From the NCBI GenBank assembly GCA_947460275.1, contig CANHHZ010000133.1:1-5560 (forward strand): 5,560 nt of DNA, given 5' to 3'. Positions 1 through 5,560 of this stretch are shown piece by piece; positions within the stretch are counted from its first letter, which is position 1; each line of letters starts with the position of its first letter. The DNA is from Sphingobacteriaceae bacterium. Lineage in GTDB: Bacteria > Bacteroidota > Bacteroidia > Sphingobacteriales > Sphingobacteriaceae. The notes under the pieces were generated by a model, which was given only the letters and a program-made list of their open reading frames with translations, was not told the DNA's origin and did not search any database. The position numbers and the translations under genes are program-made.

Positions 1-155
1 GTAGAGAGCTCTAAAACTTCTTGCTGCTTTTCTTGGCTTTCGTTGATGAAAAAATCGGGATGATATTTTTTGCTCAGCTCGTAAAACTTTTGCTTTACCA
101 ATTGTTGATCGGGATGAAAACCGACAGGCAAATCGTACAACTCGAAATAATTCAT
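1..155 (-). CDS. hscB: HscB-like Fe-S co-chaperone, J-domain N-terminus (partial, runs off left edge)
   Basis: The first 51 residues of a J-domain protein are visible; the rest lies beyond position 1. The protein opens MNYFELYDLPVGF and carries helix II (about residues 18-31, KQKFYELSKKY) followed by the diagnostic HPD tripeptide at residues 32-34. HPD is the motif with which J-proteins stimulate the ATPase of an Hsp70 partner. The 'YF.L..LP' opening and the HPDFF wording are typical of HscB rather than general DnaJ, which usually starts 'DYYEILGV'. HscB delivers the IscU-type scaffold to HscA in iron-sulfur cluster assembly; that role is family knowledge and neither partner is in the window. 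A second HPD at residues 14-16 sits in the helix I-II turn and is probably coincidental. The ATG at 155-153 lies 12 bases after the rseP stop, so it is very likely co-transcribed. No Shine-Dalgarno sequence precedes it. The C-terminal scaffold-binding domain cannot be seen, so another J-protein remains possible. Confidence 0.82.
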   Translation of the reverse strand, partial: MNYFELYDLPVGFHPDQQLVKQKFYELSKKYHPDFFINESQEKQQEVLELS

Positions 156-167
156 GATAAATGGAGG

Positions 168-1559
168 TTATTTACCAAATATTTTTAAAATATCATTTCC
201 AAAAGCAAACACCATTAAGCTCATTAAAATTACAAAACCTGCAATTTGTGCACGCTCCATAAACTTATCGCCAAGGGGTTTTCCTTTGATCATTTCAATA
301 ATTAAAAAAACTACGTGACCACCATCTAAGGCTGGTATTGGCAATAAATTCATGAAAGCCAAGGCCATAGAAATTAAACCCGTTAAGCGCCAAAAATTTT
401 CCCAATCAAACTCGCTGCCATATACTTTGGCAATACCAATTGGGCTGCTAATGTTACGGGCACTTACCTTGCCAGTTATCATCTTCCAAATGCCTTTACC
501 ATTGTCGGCAAAAGTTGTCCATCCTTTGTCTACACCAACACCAAAAGACTGAAAAAACCCATAGTCAATGTGTTTTGTGGCTAATTTTTGCCCGTTAAAA
601 CTTACGCCAATCGTTCCATCGGCAGCAACTTTTGGTTGTAAATCAATCACCTGGCCATTGCGCAACACTCTAACCATAACTTGTTTACCTGCAGACTTAT
701 CAAGTTGGGTATTCATTTGGTCTTTAAAACGAATTGAATTGCCATTTACCGCAATTACACTGTCACCTACTTTAAACCCTGCATCAAACGCTGGGGTTTC
801 AGCTTTAGCTTCGGTTTTACCCAATAGTTTTCTTAAAAATCCTACTTTATTTTGAGCAAGATCTGATGGTTCAACTACTTTTTGAATTTTTTGCACCACA
901 ATGCGTGGCGAAATAAATTCTTCGATACCATATTTGGTAATGTTGTTTAAAACCGTTTCTGGTACATGCAAATCTATAGCCTGACCATTTCTAGCCACTG
1001 TTAAACGTGGGTTACCTAACAATACTTTAGAGCTAATTAACTCATCAAAACGTACCACTTTTTGGCCATTTAAGGCTAAAATTTTATCTCCGTCTTTAAT
1101 GCCTATTTCTTTACCAACAATACCTGGATGCACACCGTTGACCAATTTGTCGTTGTCTATATAAGTTTCGCCATATTTAAAGGTAAGCACCCAAAAAATA
1201 ACGATCCCAACAATAATGTTTACAATAATACCGCCCAACATTACAATTAAACGTTGCCAAGCGGGTTTAGATCTAAATTCCCAAGGTTGCGCAGGCAAAG
1301 CCATTTGTTCGGTGTCCATAGACTCGTCTATCATGCCGGCAATTTTTACATAGCCACCCAATGGCAACCAACCTATTCCGTATTCGGTTTCTCCTATTTT
1401 AAAACTAAAAAGTTTGAAATCCCAAGCGTCAAAAAACAAATAAAATTTTTCTACTTTAATGCCAAAAGCACGAGCAGCTAAAAAATGTCCTAATTCGTGT
1501 AAAATTACTAGTATCGATAATCCCAGCAAAAGCTGGCCCGCCATAATCAGTCCGTCCAT
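168..1559 (-). CDS. rseP: RseP-type site-2 intramembrane zinc metalloprotease (M50)
   Basis: A complete 463-residue protein, close to E. coli RseP (450). Helix 1 carries the zinc-binding HELGH at residues 21-25 (H21, H25, catalytic E22). The third zinc ligand lies in the NLLPIPALDGG segment, with D412. A membrane-associated loop around residues 61-75 contains the conserved G-G-Y-V-K run (68-72). Two PDZ domains follow in the periplasmic part, roughly 135-200 (with DGDKILALNG) and 250-310 (with VGDSVIAVNG). Four membrane segments are visible at about 8-28, 102-127, 390-410 and 437-455. In the family, RseP cuts membrane-spanning substrates such as anti-sigma factors and leftover signal peptides; its substrates here are unknown. 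The start is ATG at 1559-1557; an in-frame Met at residue 6 would also keep HELGH, so the exact start has slight doubt. The gene follows dxr after 40 A/T-rich bases and is followed by the hscB-like gene after 12. Unlike the E. coli order, cdsA does not lie between dxr and rseP, and bamA does not follow. Confidence 0.95.
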   Translation of the reverse strand: MDGLIMAGQLLLGLSILVILHELGHFLAARAFGIKVEKFYLFFDAWDFKLFSFKIGETEYGIGWLPLGGYVKIAGMIDESMDTEQMALPAQPWEFRSKPAWQRLIVMLGGIIVNIIVGIVIFWVLTFKYGETYIDNDKLVNGVHPGIVGKEIGIKDGDKILALNGQKVVRFDELISSKVLLGNPRLTVARNGQAIDLHVPETVLNNITKYGIEEFISPRIVVQKIQKVVEPSDLAQNKVGFLRKLLGKTEAKAETPAFDAGFKVGDSVIAVNGNSIRFKDQMNTQLDKSAGKQVMVRVLRNGQVIDLQPKVAADGTIGVSFNGQKLATKHIDYGFFQSFGVGVDKGWTTFADNGKGIWKMITGKVSARNISSPIGIAKVYGSEFDWENFWRLTGLISMALAFMNLLPIPALDGGHVVFLIIEMIKGKPLGDKFMERAQIAGFVILMSLMVFAFGNDILKIFGK

Positions 1560-1599
1560 ATATTTAATTCGTATTGTTTTATTTTAGATTTATTTAAGT

Positions 1600-2745
1600 T
1601 TATTTTGTTACCAAAGTATTTGCAAATATACGTGTATGGTGGTCAGTTTCTAAATAATTATTGAGTGTAGGTTTCAAAATAAATTCAATTTCCTGCATAC
1701 ATTCTTCAATGATATCACTCATTTGTAAAAAGCCAATTTTATCTTTCAAAAAGGCATCAACTACAACCTCGTTGGCTGCGTTGATGATACAAGGCATGTT
1801 TCCACCTTTTTCCATGGCTCTAAAAGCGATATCGAGGTTACGAAATGTTTTGGTATCGGCCTGCGAAAAAGTAAATTCTGGATAATTTAAAAAATTAAAG
1901 CGTTCAAAATTACTGTTTACGCGTTGCGGATAAGCCAATGCATAATGTATGGGTAATTTCATATCGGGCAAGCCCAATTGCGCTTTGATAGAGCCATCGT
2001 TAAATTGCACCATCGAATGGATAATTGATTGCGGATGTACCACCACTTCTATTTGCTCACTCTTCAAATCGAACAGCCATTTGGCTTCGATAGCTTCTAA
2101 ACCTTTGTTCATTAAAGAAGCCGAATCGATCGTTATTTTAGCACCCATTACCCAATTAGGATGTTTTAAAGCTTCTTTTTTGGTAACATTGGTTAAAAAC
2201 GCAGTATCTTTTCCCCTAAAAGGACCACCCGATGCTGTTAAAAATATTTTTTCTATCGGGTTACTTTCTTCGCCTACCAAACATTGAAAAATTGCCGAGT
2301 GTTCAGAATCAACAGGGATGATTTTAACGCCATTTTCTTTGGCCAATTGCATCACCAATTCGCCTGCTACCACAAGCGTTTCTTTATTGGCTAAACCGAT
2401 ATCTTTTTTACTTTGTATAGCGGCAATTGTAGGCTTTAACCCTACCGAACCCATAATGGCGGTAAGCACAAAATCAACTTGTGGCAATTGCACCGCAGCA
2501 ATTAAAGCTTCTTCCCCACATAAAACTTCTACATTTGGGAGCGCTTTTTTTACGGTTTGATAATGGTCTTCGCAGGTGATTACCACCATAGCTGGTTTGA
2601 ATGCCAAAGCCTGCTCAATAAGCAAAGCTGCATTGTTTTGTGCAGTAAGTACCTCCACTTTATACAAATCTGGATTTGCCCTTACTACATCTAAAGCTTG
2701 GGTGCCGATGGAGCCTGTACTGCCTAATATGGATATTCTTTTCAA
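1600..2745 (-). CDS. dxr: 1-deoxy-D-xylulose 5-phosphate reductoisomerase
   Basis: This enzyme converts 1-deoxy-D-xylulose 5-phosphate to 2-C-methyl-D-erythritol 4-phosphate with NADPH and a divalent metal, the committed step of the MEP isoprenoid pathway. The 381-residue length is normal for the family. The NADPH-binding loop GSTGSIG is at residues 8-14. The metal-binding residues are D146 and E148 (VDSEHS) and E217 (MNKGLEAIEAKWLF). Substrate-binding residues that match the E. coli enzyme are S172 in ASGGPFRG, H195, S208, N213 and K214. W198 and M200 lie in the flexible lid loop (HPNWVMG). The C-terminal helical domain (about 300-381) contains the conserved NAANEV at 322-327. All catalytic residues are present. 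The start is TTG at 2745-2743: a TAG stop lies eight codons upstream in frame with no ATG between, and the next internal Met (residue 53) would remove the nucleotide loop. It follows the GH3 gene after 25 bases and leads into rseP, so it is probably part of that operon. Confidence 0.97.
   Translation of the reverse strand: MKRISILGSTGSIGTQALDVVRANPDLYKVEVLTAQNNAALLIEQALAFKPAMVVITCEDHYQTVKKALPNVEVLCGEEALIAAVQLPQVDFVLTAIMGSVGLKPTIAAIQSKKDIGLANKETLVVAGELVMQLAKENGVKIIPVDSEHSAIFQCLVGEESNPIEKIFLTASGGPFRGKDTAFLTNVTKKEALKHPNWVMGAKITIDSASLMNKGLEAIEAKWLFDLKSEQIEVVVHPQSIIHSMVQFNDGSIKAQLGLPDMKLPIHYALAYPQRVNSNFERFNFLNYPEFTFSQADTKTFRNLDIAFRAMEKGGNMPCIINAANEVVVDAFLKDKIGFLQMSDIIEECMQEIEFILKPTLNNYLETDHHTRIFANTLVTK
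2743..2745 (-). other. TTG start codon of dxr
   Basis: Reading the minus strand, the dxr frame enters from an in-frame TAG eight codons upstream and passes CAT, TCT, ATC, AAC, CAA, CAG and CTT before TTG AAA AGA. No ATG or GTG lies in that interval. The MKR-I-S-I-LGSTGSIG beginning fits the family exactly when TTG is read as the initiator. The leader has no Shine-Dalgarno sequence. TTG usually starts translation less well than ATG, so dxr output may be limited at this step; that last point is inference. Confidence 0.85.
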
Positions 2746-2770
2746 AAGCTGTTGGTTGATAGAATGCTAG

Positions 2771-4270
2771 TTAATTAATATATTTTTGCAAAGCTTCCGC
2801 TATTTTTCTGTCGTTGCTTAAGCGCGGTACTTTATTTTGTCCACCTAATTTCCCCTCTGCTCTCATAAAATTCACGAAAGCATCTTTTTGTAAGGTACGC
2901 ATAATTAAAGATTGCAAAATTTTTCCTTCAATGAGGTCAAAATAGTAAATATTTTTGGCTTGCAAAGCCTCGTCTACTTTTTTAGCAAAGGCCACAACAT
3001 CTTTAGGCATGGAAGCAAATTCTACAAACCACTCGTGGTAAGGCAATTGGCCAACTGGCGGATTTACCTGTGGCGCAACGGTAAACTCTGTAATTTCTAC
3101 ACCTTCGGCATTGGCAACACTTAACATCGCCTGTTCAACTTCCTCGCCAATTACATGTTCGCCAAAGGCCGAAATAAAATGCTTTATCCGTCCGGTAACC
3201 AATATTTTATAGGGATTTTTAGACACAAATTTAATTGTATCGCCAATGCTATAACCCCACAAACCTGCGTTGGTATTTAAAATAAGGGCGTAGTTTTTAT
3301 CTAATTCTACTTCGGCCAAACTTAAACGGGTTGGGTTTTCGTTATAATACTCATCCGCCGGAATAAACTCGTAAAAAATGCCTGCTTTGGCCAATAACAA
3401 CAGTGCTTTATCCTTTTGCGAATCTTGATAAGCTATAAAACCTTCAGAAGCGGGATAGGTTTCTATCGAATCTATTTTTTTGCCTATACTTGCTTCTATT
3501 CTAGCTCGGTAAGGTTCGTAATTGACACCTCCATAAACAAAAAGGCTAAAATTTTTAAAAATGTCTTTGATTTTTTGTCCGCCAGCTTTTTCGCTCAGTT
3601 TATCAAAATACATTTGTACCCAAGGCGGTATACCCGAAATTAGCGTCATGTCTTGTGCAAAAGTCTCTTCAACAATAGCATCTACTTTTTCTTCCCAATC
3701 TTCAATACAATTGGTGCTGTAGCTTGGCAAACGGTTTTTTTGTAAATAAGCTGGCACCAAATGGGCCACTATGCCCGACAAGCGACCAATATTTATTCCG
3801 TTTTTCTTTTCCAAAACCGGACTTCCTTGTAAAAAAATCATTTTTCCATTAACAAAATCGGTTTTACCGGTTTCATGAATATACGTTAACAACGCATTTC
3901 GAGCTGCTTTGATATGCTCGGGCATCGATTCTTTAGAAATGGGGATGTATTTTACACCAGAAGTGGTACCCGAGGTTTTGGCAAAATACTTTGGTTTTCC
4001 TTTCCACAACACATCCGTTTCGCCTGCTACTACCCTATCCACATAAGGTTTTAGCGCTTCATAATCCCTAATAGGAACGTTGGCTTTAAAACTTTGGTAA
4101 TCTTTAATGGTTGTAAAATGATGATCTGTGCCAAAGGCTGTATTTTTTGCTTTTTTGAGAAGCATTTTAAGCGTTTGCTCTTGAGCTTTTAGGGCATCTA
4201 TTTTCCATTTATTGACACCTCTAACTACCCAAGCCGCAAAAGGCTTACTTAACGCAGATTTAACCCCCAT
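2771..4270 (-). CDS. GH3-family acyl-acid amido synthetase (adenylating enzyme)
   Basis: A complete 499-residue protein with the three ATP/AMP-binding signatures of the GH3 branch of adenylating (ANL) enzymes. Motif 1 is TSGTTSG at 99-105, the phosphate loop. Motif 2 is YPASEG at 272-277, preceded by the GGVNYEPYRARIE stretch at 247-259. Motif 3 is YSIGDTIKF at 340-348, followed by TGR at 359-361 at the hinge to the C-terminal domain. The C-terminal domain (about 362-499) ends with GGQNKVPRLSNDR, matching in position the K-x-P-R block near the end of plant GH3 proteins. The family joins an acid to an amino acid through an acyl-adenylate; plant members conjugate auxin, jasmonate or benzoates. 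Neither the acid nor the amine can be predicted for this bacterial copy. No signal peptide is visible, so it is probably cytoplasmic. The ATG at 4270-4268 is the first in frame. An AAAGGAG sequence in the leader ends 24 bases upstream of the start, too far for normal use. dxr follows after 25 bases. The label 'auxin-responsive promoter' often given to such proteins describes the plant gene's regulation, not a bacterial function. Confidence 0.93.
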   Translation of the reverse strand: MGVKSALSKPFAAWVVRGVNKWKIDALKAQEQTLKMLLKKAKNTAFGTDHHFTTIKDYQSFKANVPIRDYEALKPYVDRVVAGETDVLWKGKPKYFAKTSGTTSGVKYIPISKESMPEHIKAARNALLTYIHETGKTDFVNGKMIFLQGSPVLEKKNGINIGRLSGIVAHLVPAYLQKNRLPSYSTNCIEDWEEKVDAIVEETFAQDMTLISGIPPWVQMYFDKLSEKAGGQKIKDIFKNFSLFVYGGVNYEPYRARIEASIGKKIDSIETYPASEGFIAYQDSQKDKALLLLAKAGIFYEFIPADEYYNENPTRLSLAEVELDKNYALILNTNAGLWGYSIGDTIKFVSKNPYKILVTGRIKHFISAFGEHVIGEEVEQAMLSVANAEGVEITEFTVAPQVNPPVGQLPYHEWFVEFASMPKDVVAFAKKVDEALQAKNIYYFDLIEGKILQSLIMRTLQKDAFVNFMRAEGKLGGQNKVPRLSNDRKIAEALQKYIN

Positions 4271-4278
4271 AAACGTAA

Positions 4279-4370
4279 AACCCTAAAAGGGATTCTCCTT
4301 TAAAAAGTTATGATTATTACAAATTATTTTAAAAGCAATATTTAAGTCCACTTTAGGAGATTTAGGGGTT
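4279..4370. repeat. Degenerate inverted repeat, REP/MITE-like
   Basis: The 98-base gap between the membrane protein and the GH3 gene is bounded by two imperfect arms in opposite orientation. On the plus strand the left arm begins aaccctaaaa at 4279-4288 and includes tctcct at 4294-4299. The right arm includes aggaga at 4355-4360 and ends tttaggggtt at 4361-4370. Pairs are 4279-4283 with 4366-4370, taaa (4284-4287) with ttta (4361-4364) after a one-base bulge, and 4294-4299 with 4355-4360. The intervening 55 or so bases are A/T-rich and contain no ORF. The right arm reads aagtccactttaggagattt, which resembles the AAGTCCCC-TTTAGGGG-ATTTAGGGG type of intergenic repeat that I recall from Bacteroidota genomes; that match is from memory. 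The loop is too long for a standard terminator. The element overlaps the stop codon of the membrane protein by two bases. Confidence 0.55.
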
Positions 4371-5223
4371 AAACGATATTATGTATGATATCAGGATTCT
4401 CATCGCCCTTATATTCGTTCACCATCTTACGGTAAGCAATCGTTAAAGCAACACTTGATAAAGGAACGATGATAAACGAACTTACAATATTTACTATAAA
4501 AGCAGTAATAGGCCATTGCAAGTAACTAAAGAATAAATAAAGAAAATAAAATCCGCCTAAAACCAACAATAACAATAATATTTTTGTGAAATTTCCTCGA
4601 GTAGTGGCCAAGCTTAACTTTACAGAATCGAAAGGTTTTGCATTTTTATCAATTATGAAAAAAGGAAAAAAGGAAATCCGAATCCATATCATAAAAATAG
4701 CCATCACCCCAAGGGCAACAGCAACAGCAATAATCATATCACCTGCTGCCTGAAAACTATTTACCCATCCAATATTTACTAAAAAACGCAACAATGGATC
4801 AATTAAAAACAAAACAGGCATCAAAAATATACCCGCAATTACAATACATAAAGTAAAATAGAGTGTAGCAACTGTAAATCTGATTATTTGTGTCCGGGTT
4901 GGTAAAGTACCCACAATGGTAACGTCGCCTTCTTCATCGTCCAACAAATGAAAAATATATTTAAACAGCGAAAGGTTGATGGTAAAGTAAAGCAATACAA
5001 AAACAAGCGCCATCAAAGTACTTAATCCGCTACTTACATCTTTTAAAAAAAAGGCCATCAAACCAGATGCATTTGAGGTAATAAACATCAAAAAACACAG
5101 CGTTGCGATAGAAAAATAATTTCTTTTGGTCACGTGCCAAGCTTTAACAATTACGTCGTTTACGGCGAAAGTACTTTCTTTTAAAAAATCTACAAAGGCT
5201 CTTTGCCTTAAAAACTCTATCAT
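4369..5223 (-). CDS. Six-helix integral membrane protein of unknown function
   Basis: A complete 284-residue protein that I cannot assign to a characterised function. The first 30 or so residues look amphipathic and cytoplasmic. Six hydrophobic segments follow, at about 37-60, 66-92, 115-142, 162-190, 212-234 and 238-264, and a short polar, acidic tail (NEYKGDENPD) closes the protein. There are acidic residues between helices 2 and 3 (DDEEGD, 95-100). A loop between helices 4 and 5 reads FFIIDKNAKPFDSVKLSLAT (188-207); an 'I-D...P-..S...S...T-.G' loop of this kind occurs in the broad DUF975/YciC-like group of multi-pass proteins, a resemblance only. No catalytic motif is visible. Its ATG at 5223-5221 overlaps the glycosyltransferase stop as ATGA, so translation is probably coupled and the two products may act in the same envelope process. 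The stop codon lies at the edge of the inverted repeat at 4279-4370, so the last residues may have been shaped by that element. A run of eight T on the coding strand (5052-5045) leaves the frame intact. Confidence 0.9.
   Translation of the reverse strand: MIEFLRQRAFVDFLKESTFAVNDVIVKAWHVTKRNYFSIATLCFLMFITSNASGLMAFFLKDVSSGLSTLMALVFVLLYFTINLSLFKYIFHLLDDEEGDVTIVGTLPTRTQIIRFTVATLYFTLCIVIAGIFLMPVLFLIDPLLRFLVNIGWVNSFQAAGDMIIAVAVALGVMAIFMIWIRISFFPFFIIDKNAKPFDSVKLSLATTRGNFTKILLLLLVLGGFYFLYLFFSYLQWPITAFIVNIVSSFIIVPLSSVALTIAYRKMVNEYKGDENPDIIHNIV
5220..5223 (-). other. ATGA stop/start overlap
   Basis: On the minus strand the ATG of the six-helix membrane protein (5223-5221) shares bases with the TGA of the glycosyltransferase (5222-5220). 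Such 4-base overlaps normally mean termination-reinitiation coupling and matched expression. The membrane protein has no independent ribosome binding site in the preceding coding sequence that I can see. Confidence 0.9.
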
Positions 5224-5560
5224 GATTGTTTTAATATTATTCTTTTAGTAAAATCTTGCATAAAACCTAAGCCATAAGCAATAAGTTGTATAAAAGATGC
5301 AGCAACACTCAAAAATGCAATTTTTATTGATGTATTGCAGCGCCAAGCATCAAAAAATATCAACATAAAATAAAACACTACAAAAGTGTCTAAAACAAGT
5401 CCCAAAGGGGGATAAAACACGCTTAAAAGCACCGCTAAAATCATTCCAAGGGTGGCAACAGCCGGAAAAAAATGAACCAATTTTAATTCTGACGGAAAAT
5501 GTTTGTAAATATTAATCCTTGCCCGGCCAAAAAAGTGTAATTGTTTGTAAAATTGAGCAA
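5220..5560 (-). CDS. Family 2 glycosyltransferase, C-terminal membrane part (partial, runs off right edge)
   Basis: The frame is open from the TGA at 5222-5220 to the window edge, giving 112 visible C-terminal residues. A TTG at 5480-5478 could be taken as the start of an 86-residue protein, but the frame continues upstream without a stop and the upstream residues look real (FYKQL, then GRARINIYKHFP, then SELKLVHFFPA). That pattern, a Q-x-x-x-x-G-R-A-R stretch followed by a basic K-H-P-like segment and a first membrane helix, is how many bacterial membrane-bound GT2 enzymes end. Three hydrophobic helices follow at about visible residues 34-49, 50-72 and 78-99, then a short basic tail. These enzymes transfer sugars from nucleotide-sugar donors to lipid or polysaccharide acceptors at the inner face of the membrane. 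The catalytic GT-A domain with its DxD motif is outside the window, so donor and acceptor cannot be inferred. It overlaps the next gene by four bases. Alternative: an unrelated small membrane protein, which I think unlikely. Confidence 0.75.
   Translation of the reverse strand, partial: AQFYKQLHFFGRARINIYKHFPSELKLVHFFPAVATLGMILAVLLSVFYPPLGLVLDTFVVFYFMLIFFDAWRCNTSIKIAFLSVAASFIQLIAYGLGFMQDFTKRIILKQS

Noticed and set aside
2211..2226. cccctaaaaggacc inside dxr, similar to the repeat arms at 4279-4370
   Set aside because: It encodes the conserved GGPFRG segment of the reductoisomerase and has no partner arm, so the likeness is coincidental.
352..2770. Plus-strand ORFs of 64-112 codons at 352-552, 568-855, 1254-1481, 1661-1885, 1949-2287, 2318-2560 and 2576-2770
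   Set aside because: Each lies antisense to rseP or dxr, whose catalytic motifs are intact. Their translations show no domain, and low-complexity Ser/Thr/Pro or Lys/Phe composition fits shadow reading of A/T-rich genes.
2912..3643. Plus-strand ORFs at 2912-3124 and 3416-3643
   Set aside because: They are antisense to the GH3 gene, rich in Phe, Tyr and Arg, with no recognisable domain or leader.
4310..4345. Possible Bacteroidota promoter (TAnnTTTG type) in the 98-base gap upstream of GH3
   Set aside because: Minus-strand ATAATTTG and TAACTTTT are partial matches to the -7 box, but neither has a TTTG box at the expected spacing. The A/T-rich composition makes such matches likely by chance.
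4279..4370. Rho-independent terminator after the six-helix membrane protein
   Set aside because: The paired arms enclose a loop of more than 50 bases, the inner stem is short and A/T-rich, and no T-run directly follows a strong stem.
4715..4730. Short gcaaca tandem repeat
   Set aside because: It has only about two and a half units and encodes alternating Ala/Val in a transmembrane helix, where such codon repetition is expected.
5045..5052. Eight-base homopolymer (T8 on the coding strand) in the membrane protein gene as a phase-variation tract
   Set aside because: The frame is intact, the run is only moderately long for A/T-rich DNA, and it encodes ordinary Phe-Phe-Leu in a membrane helix. 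There is no sign of switching.

Overview
The window is a compact stretch of bacterial chromosome with all six genes on the minus strand, so transcription runs from position 5560 towards 1. The DNA is AT-rich. Translation signals look like those of Bacteroidota: the leaders are A/T-rich and no usable Shine-Dalgarno sequence lies next to any start. Protein wording (RseP with a long first cytoplasmic loop, a bacterial GH3 enzyme, a short HscB-type J-protein) points to Bacteroidota. My best guess is a Sphingobacteriaceae member such as a Pedobacter relative. That placement comes from recalled family resemblance, not from a search.

In transcription order: (1) 5560-5220 is the C-terminal part of a membrane-anchored family 2 glycosyltransferase that runs off the right edge. 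(2) 5223-4369 is a six-helix membrane protein of unknown function whose ATG overlaps the glycosyltransferase stop as ATGA. (3) 4368-4271 is a 98-base gap holding a degenerate inverted repeat that looks like a worn REP/MITE-type element. (4) 4270-2771 is a GH3-family adenylating amido synthetase. (5) 2745-1600 is dxr, DXP reductoisomerase of the MEP isoprenoid pathway, which starts at TTG. (6) 1559-168 is rseP, the intramembrane site-2 zinc protease. (7) 155-1 is the N-terminal part of an HscB-like J-domain co-chaperone that runs off the left edge.

The GH3, dxr, rseP and hscB genes are separated by only 25, 40 and 12 bases and probably share a transcript. The glycosyltransferase and membrane protein form a separate, translationally coupled pair just upstream, set apart by the repeat. 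The cluster mixes isoprenoid precursor supply (dxr), envelope proteolysis (RseP) and iron-sulfur maturation (HscB; the MEP enzymes IspG and IspH are Fe-S proteins). The GH3 enzyme's substrate is unknown.

I see no tRNA, rRNA, CRISPR array, complete insertion sequence or convincing terminator. The window is mostly ordinary core genome. The points most worth a second look are the GH3 enzyme in this setting, the inverted repeat that supplies the stop context of the membrane protein, and the TTG start of dxr.
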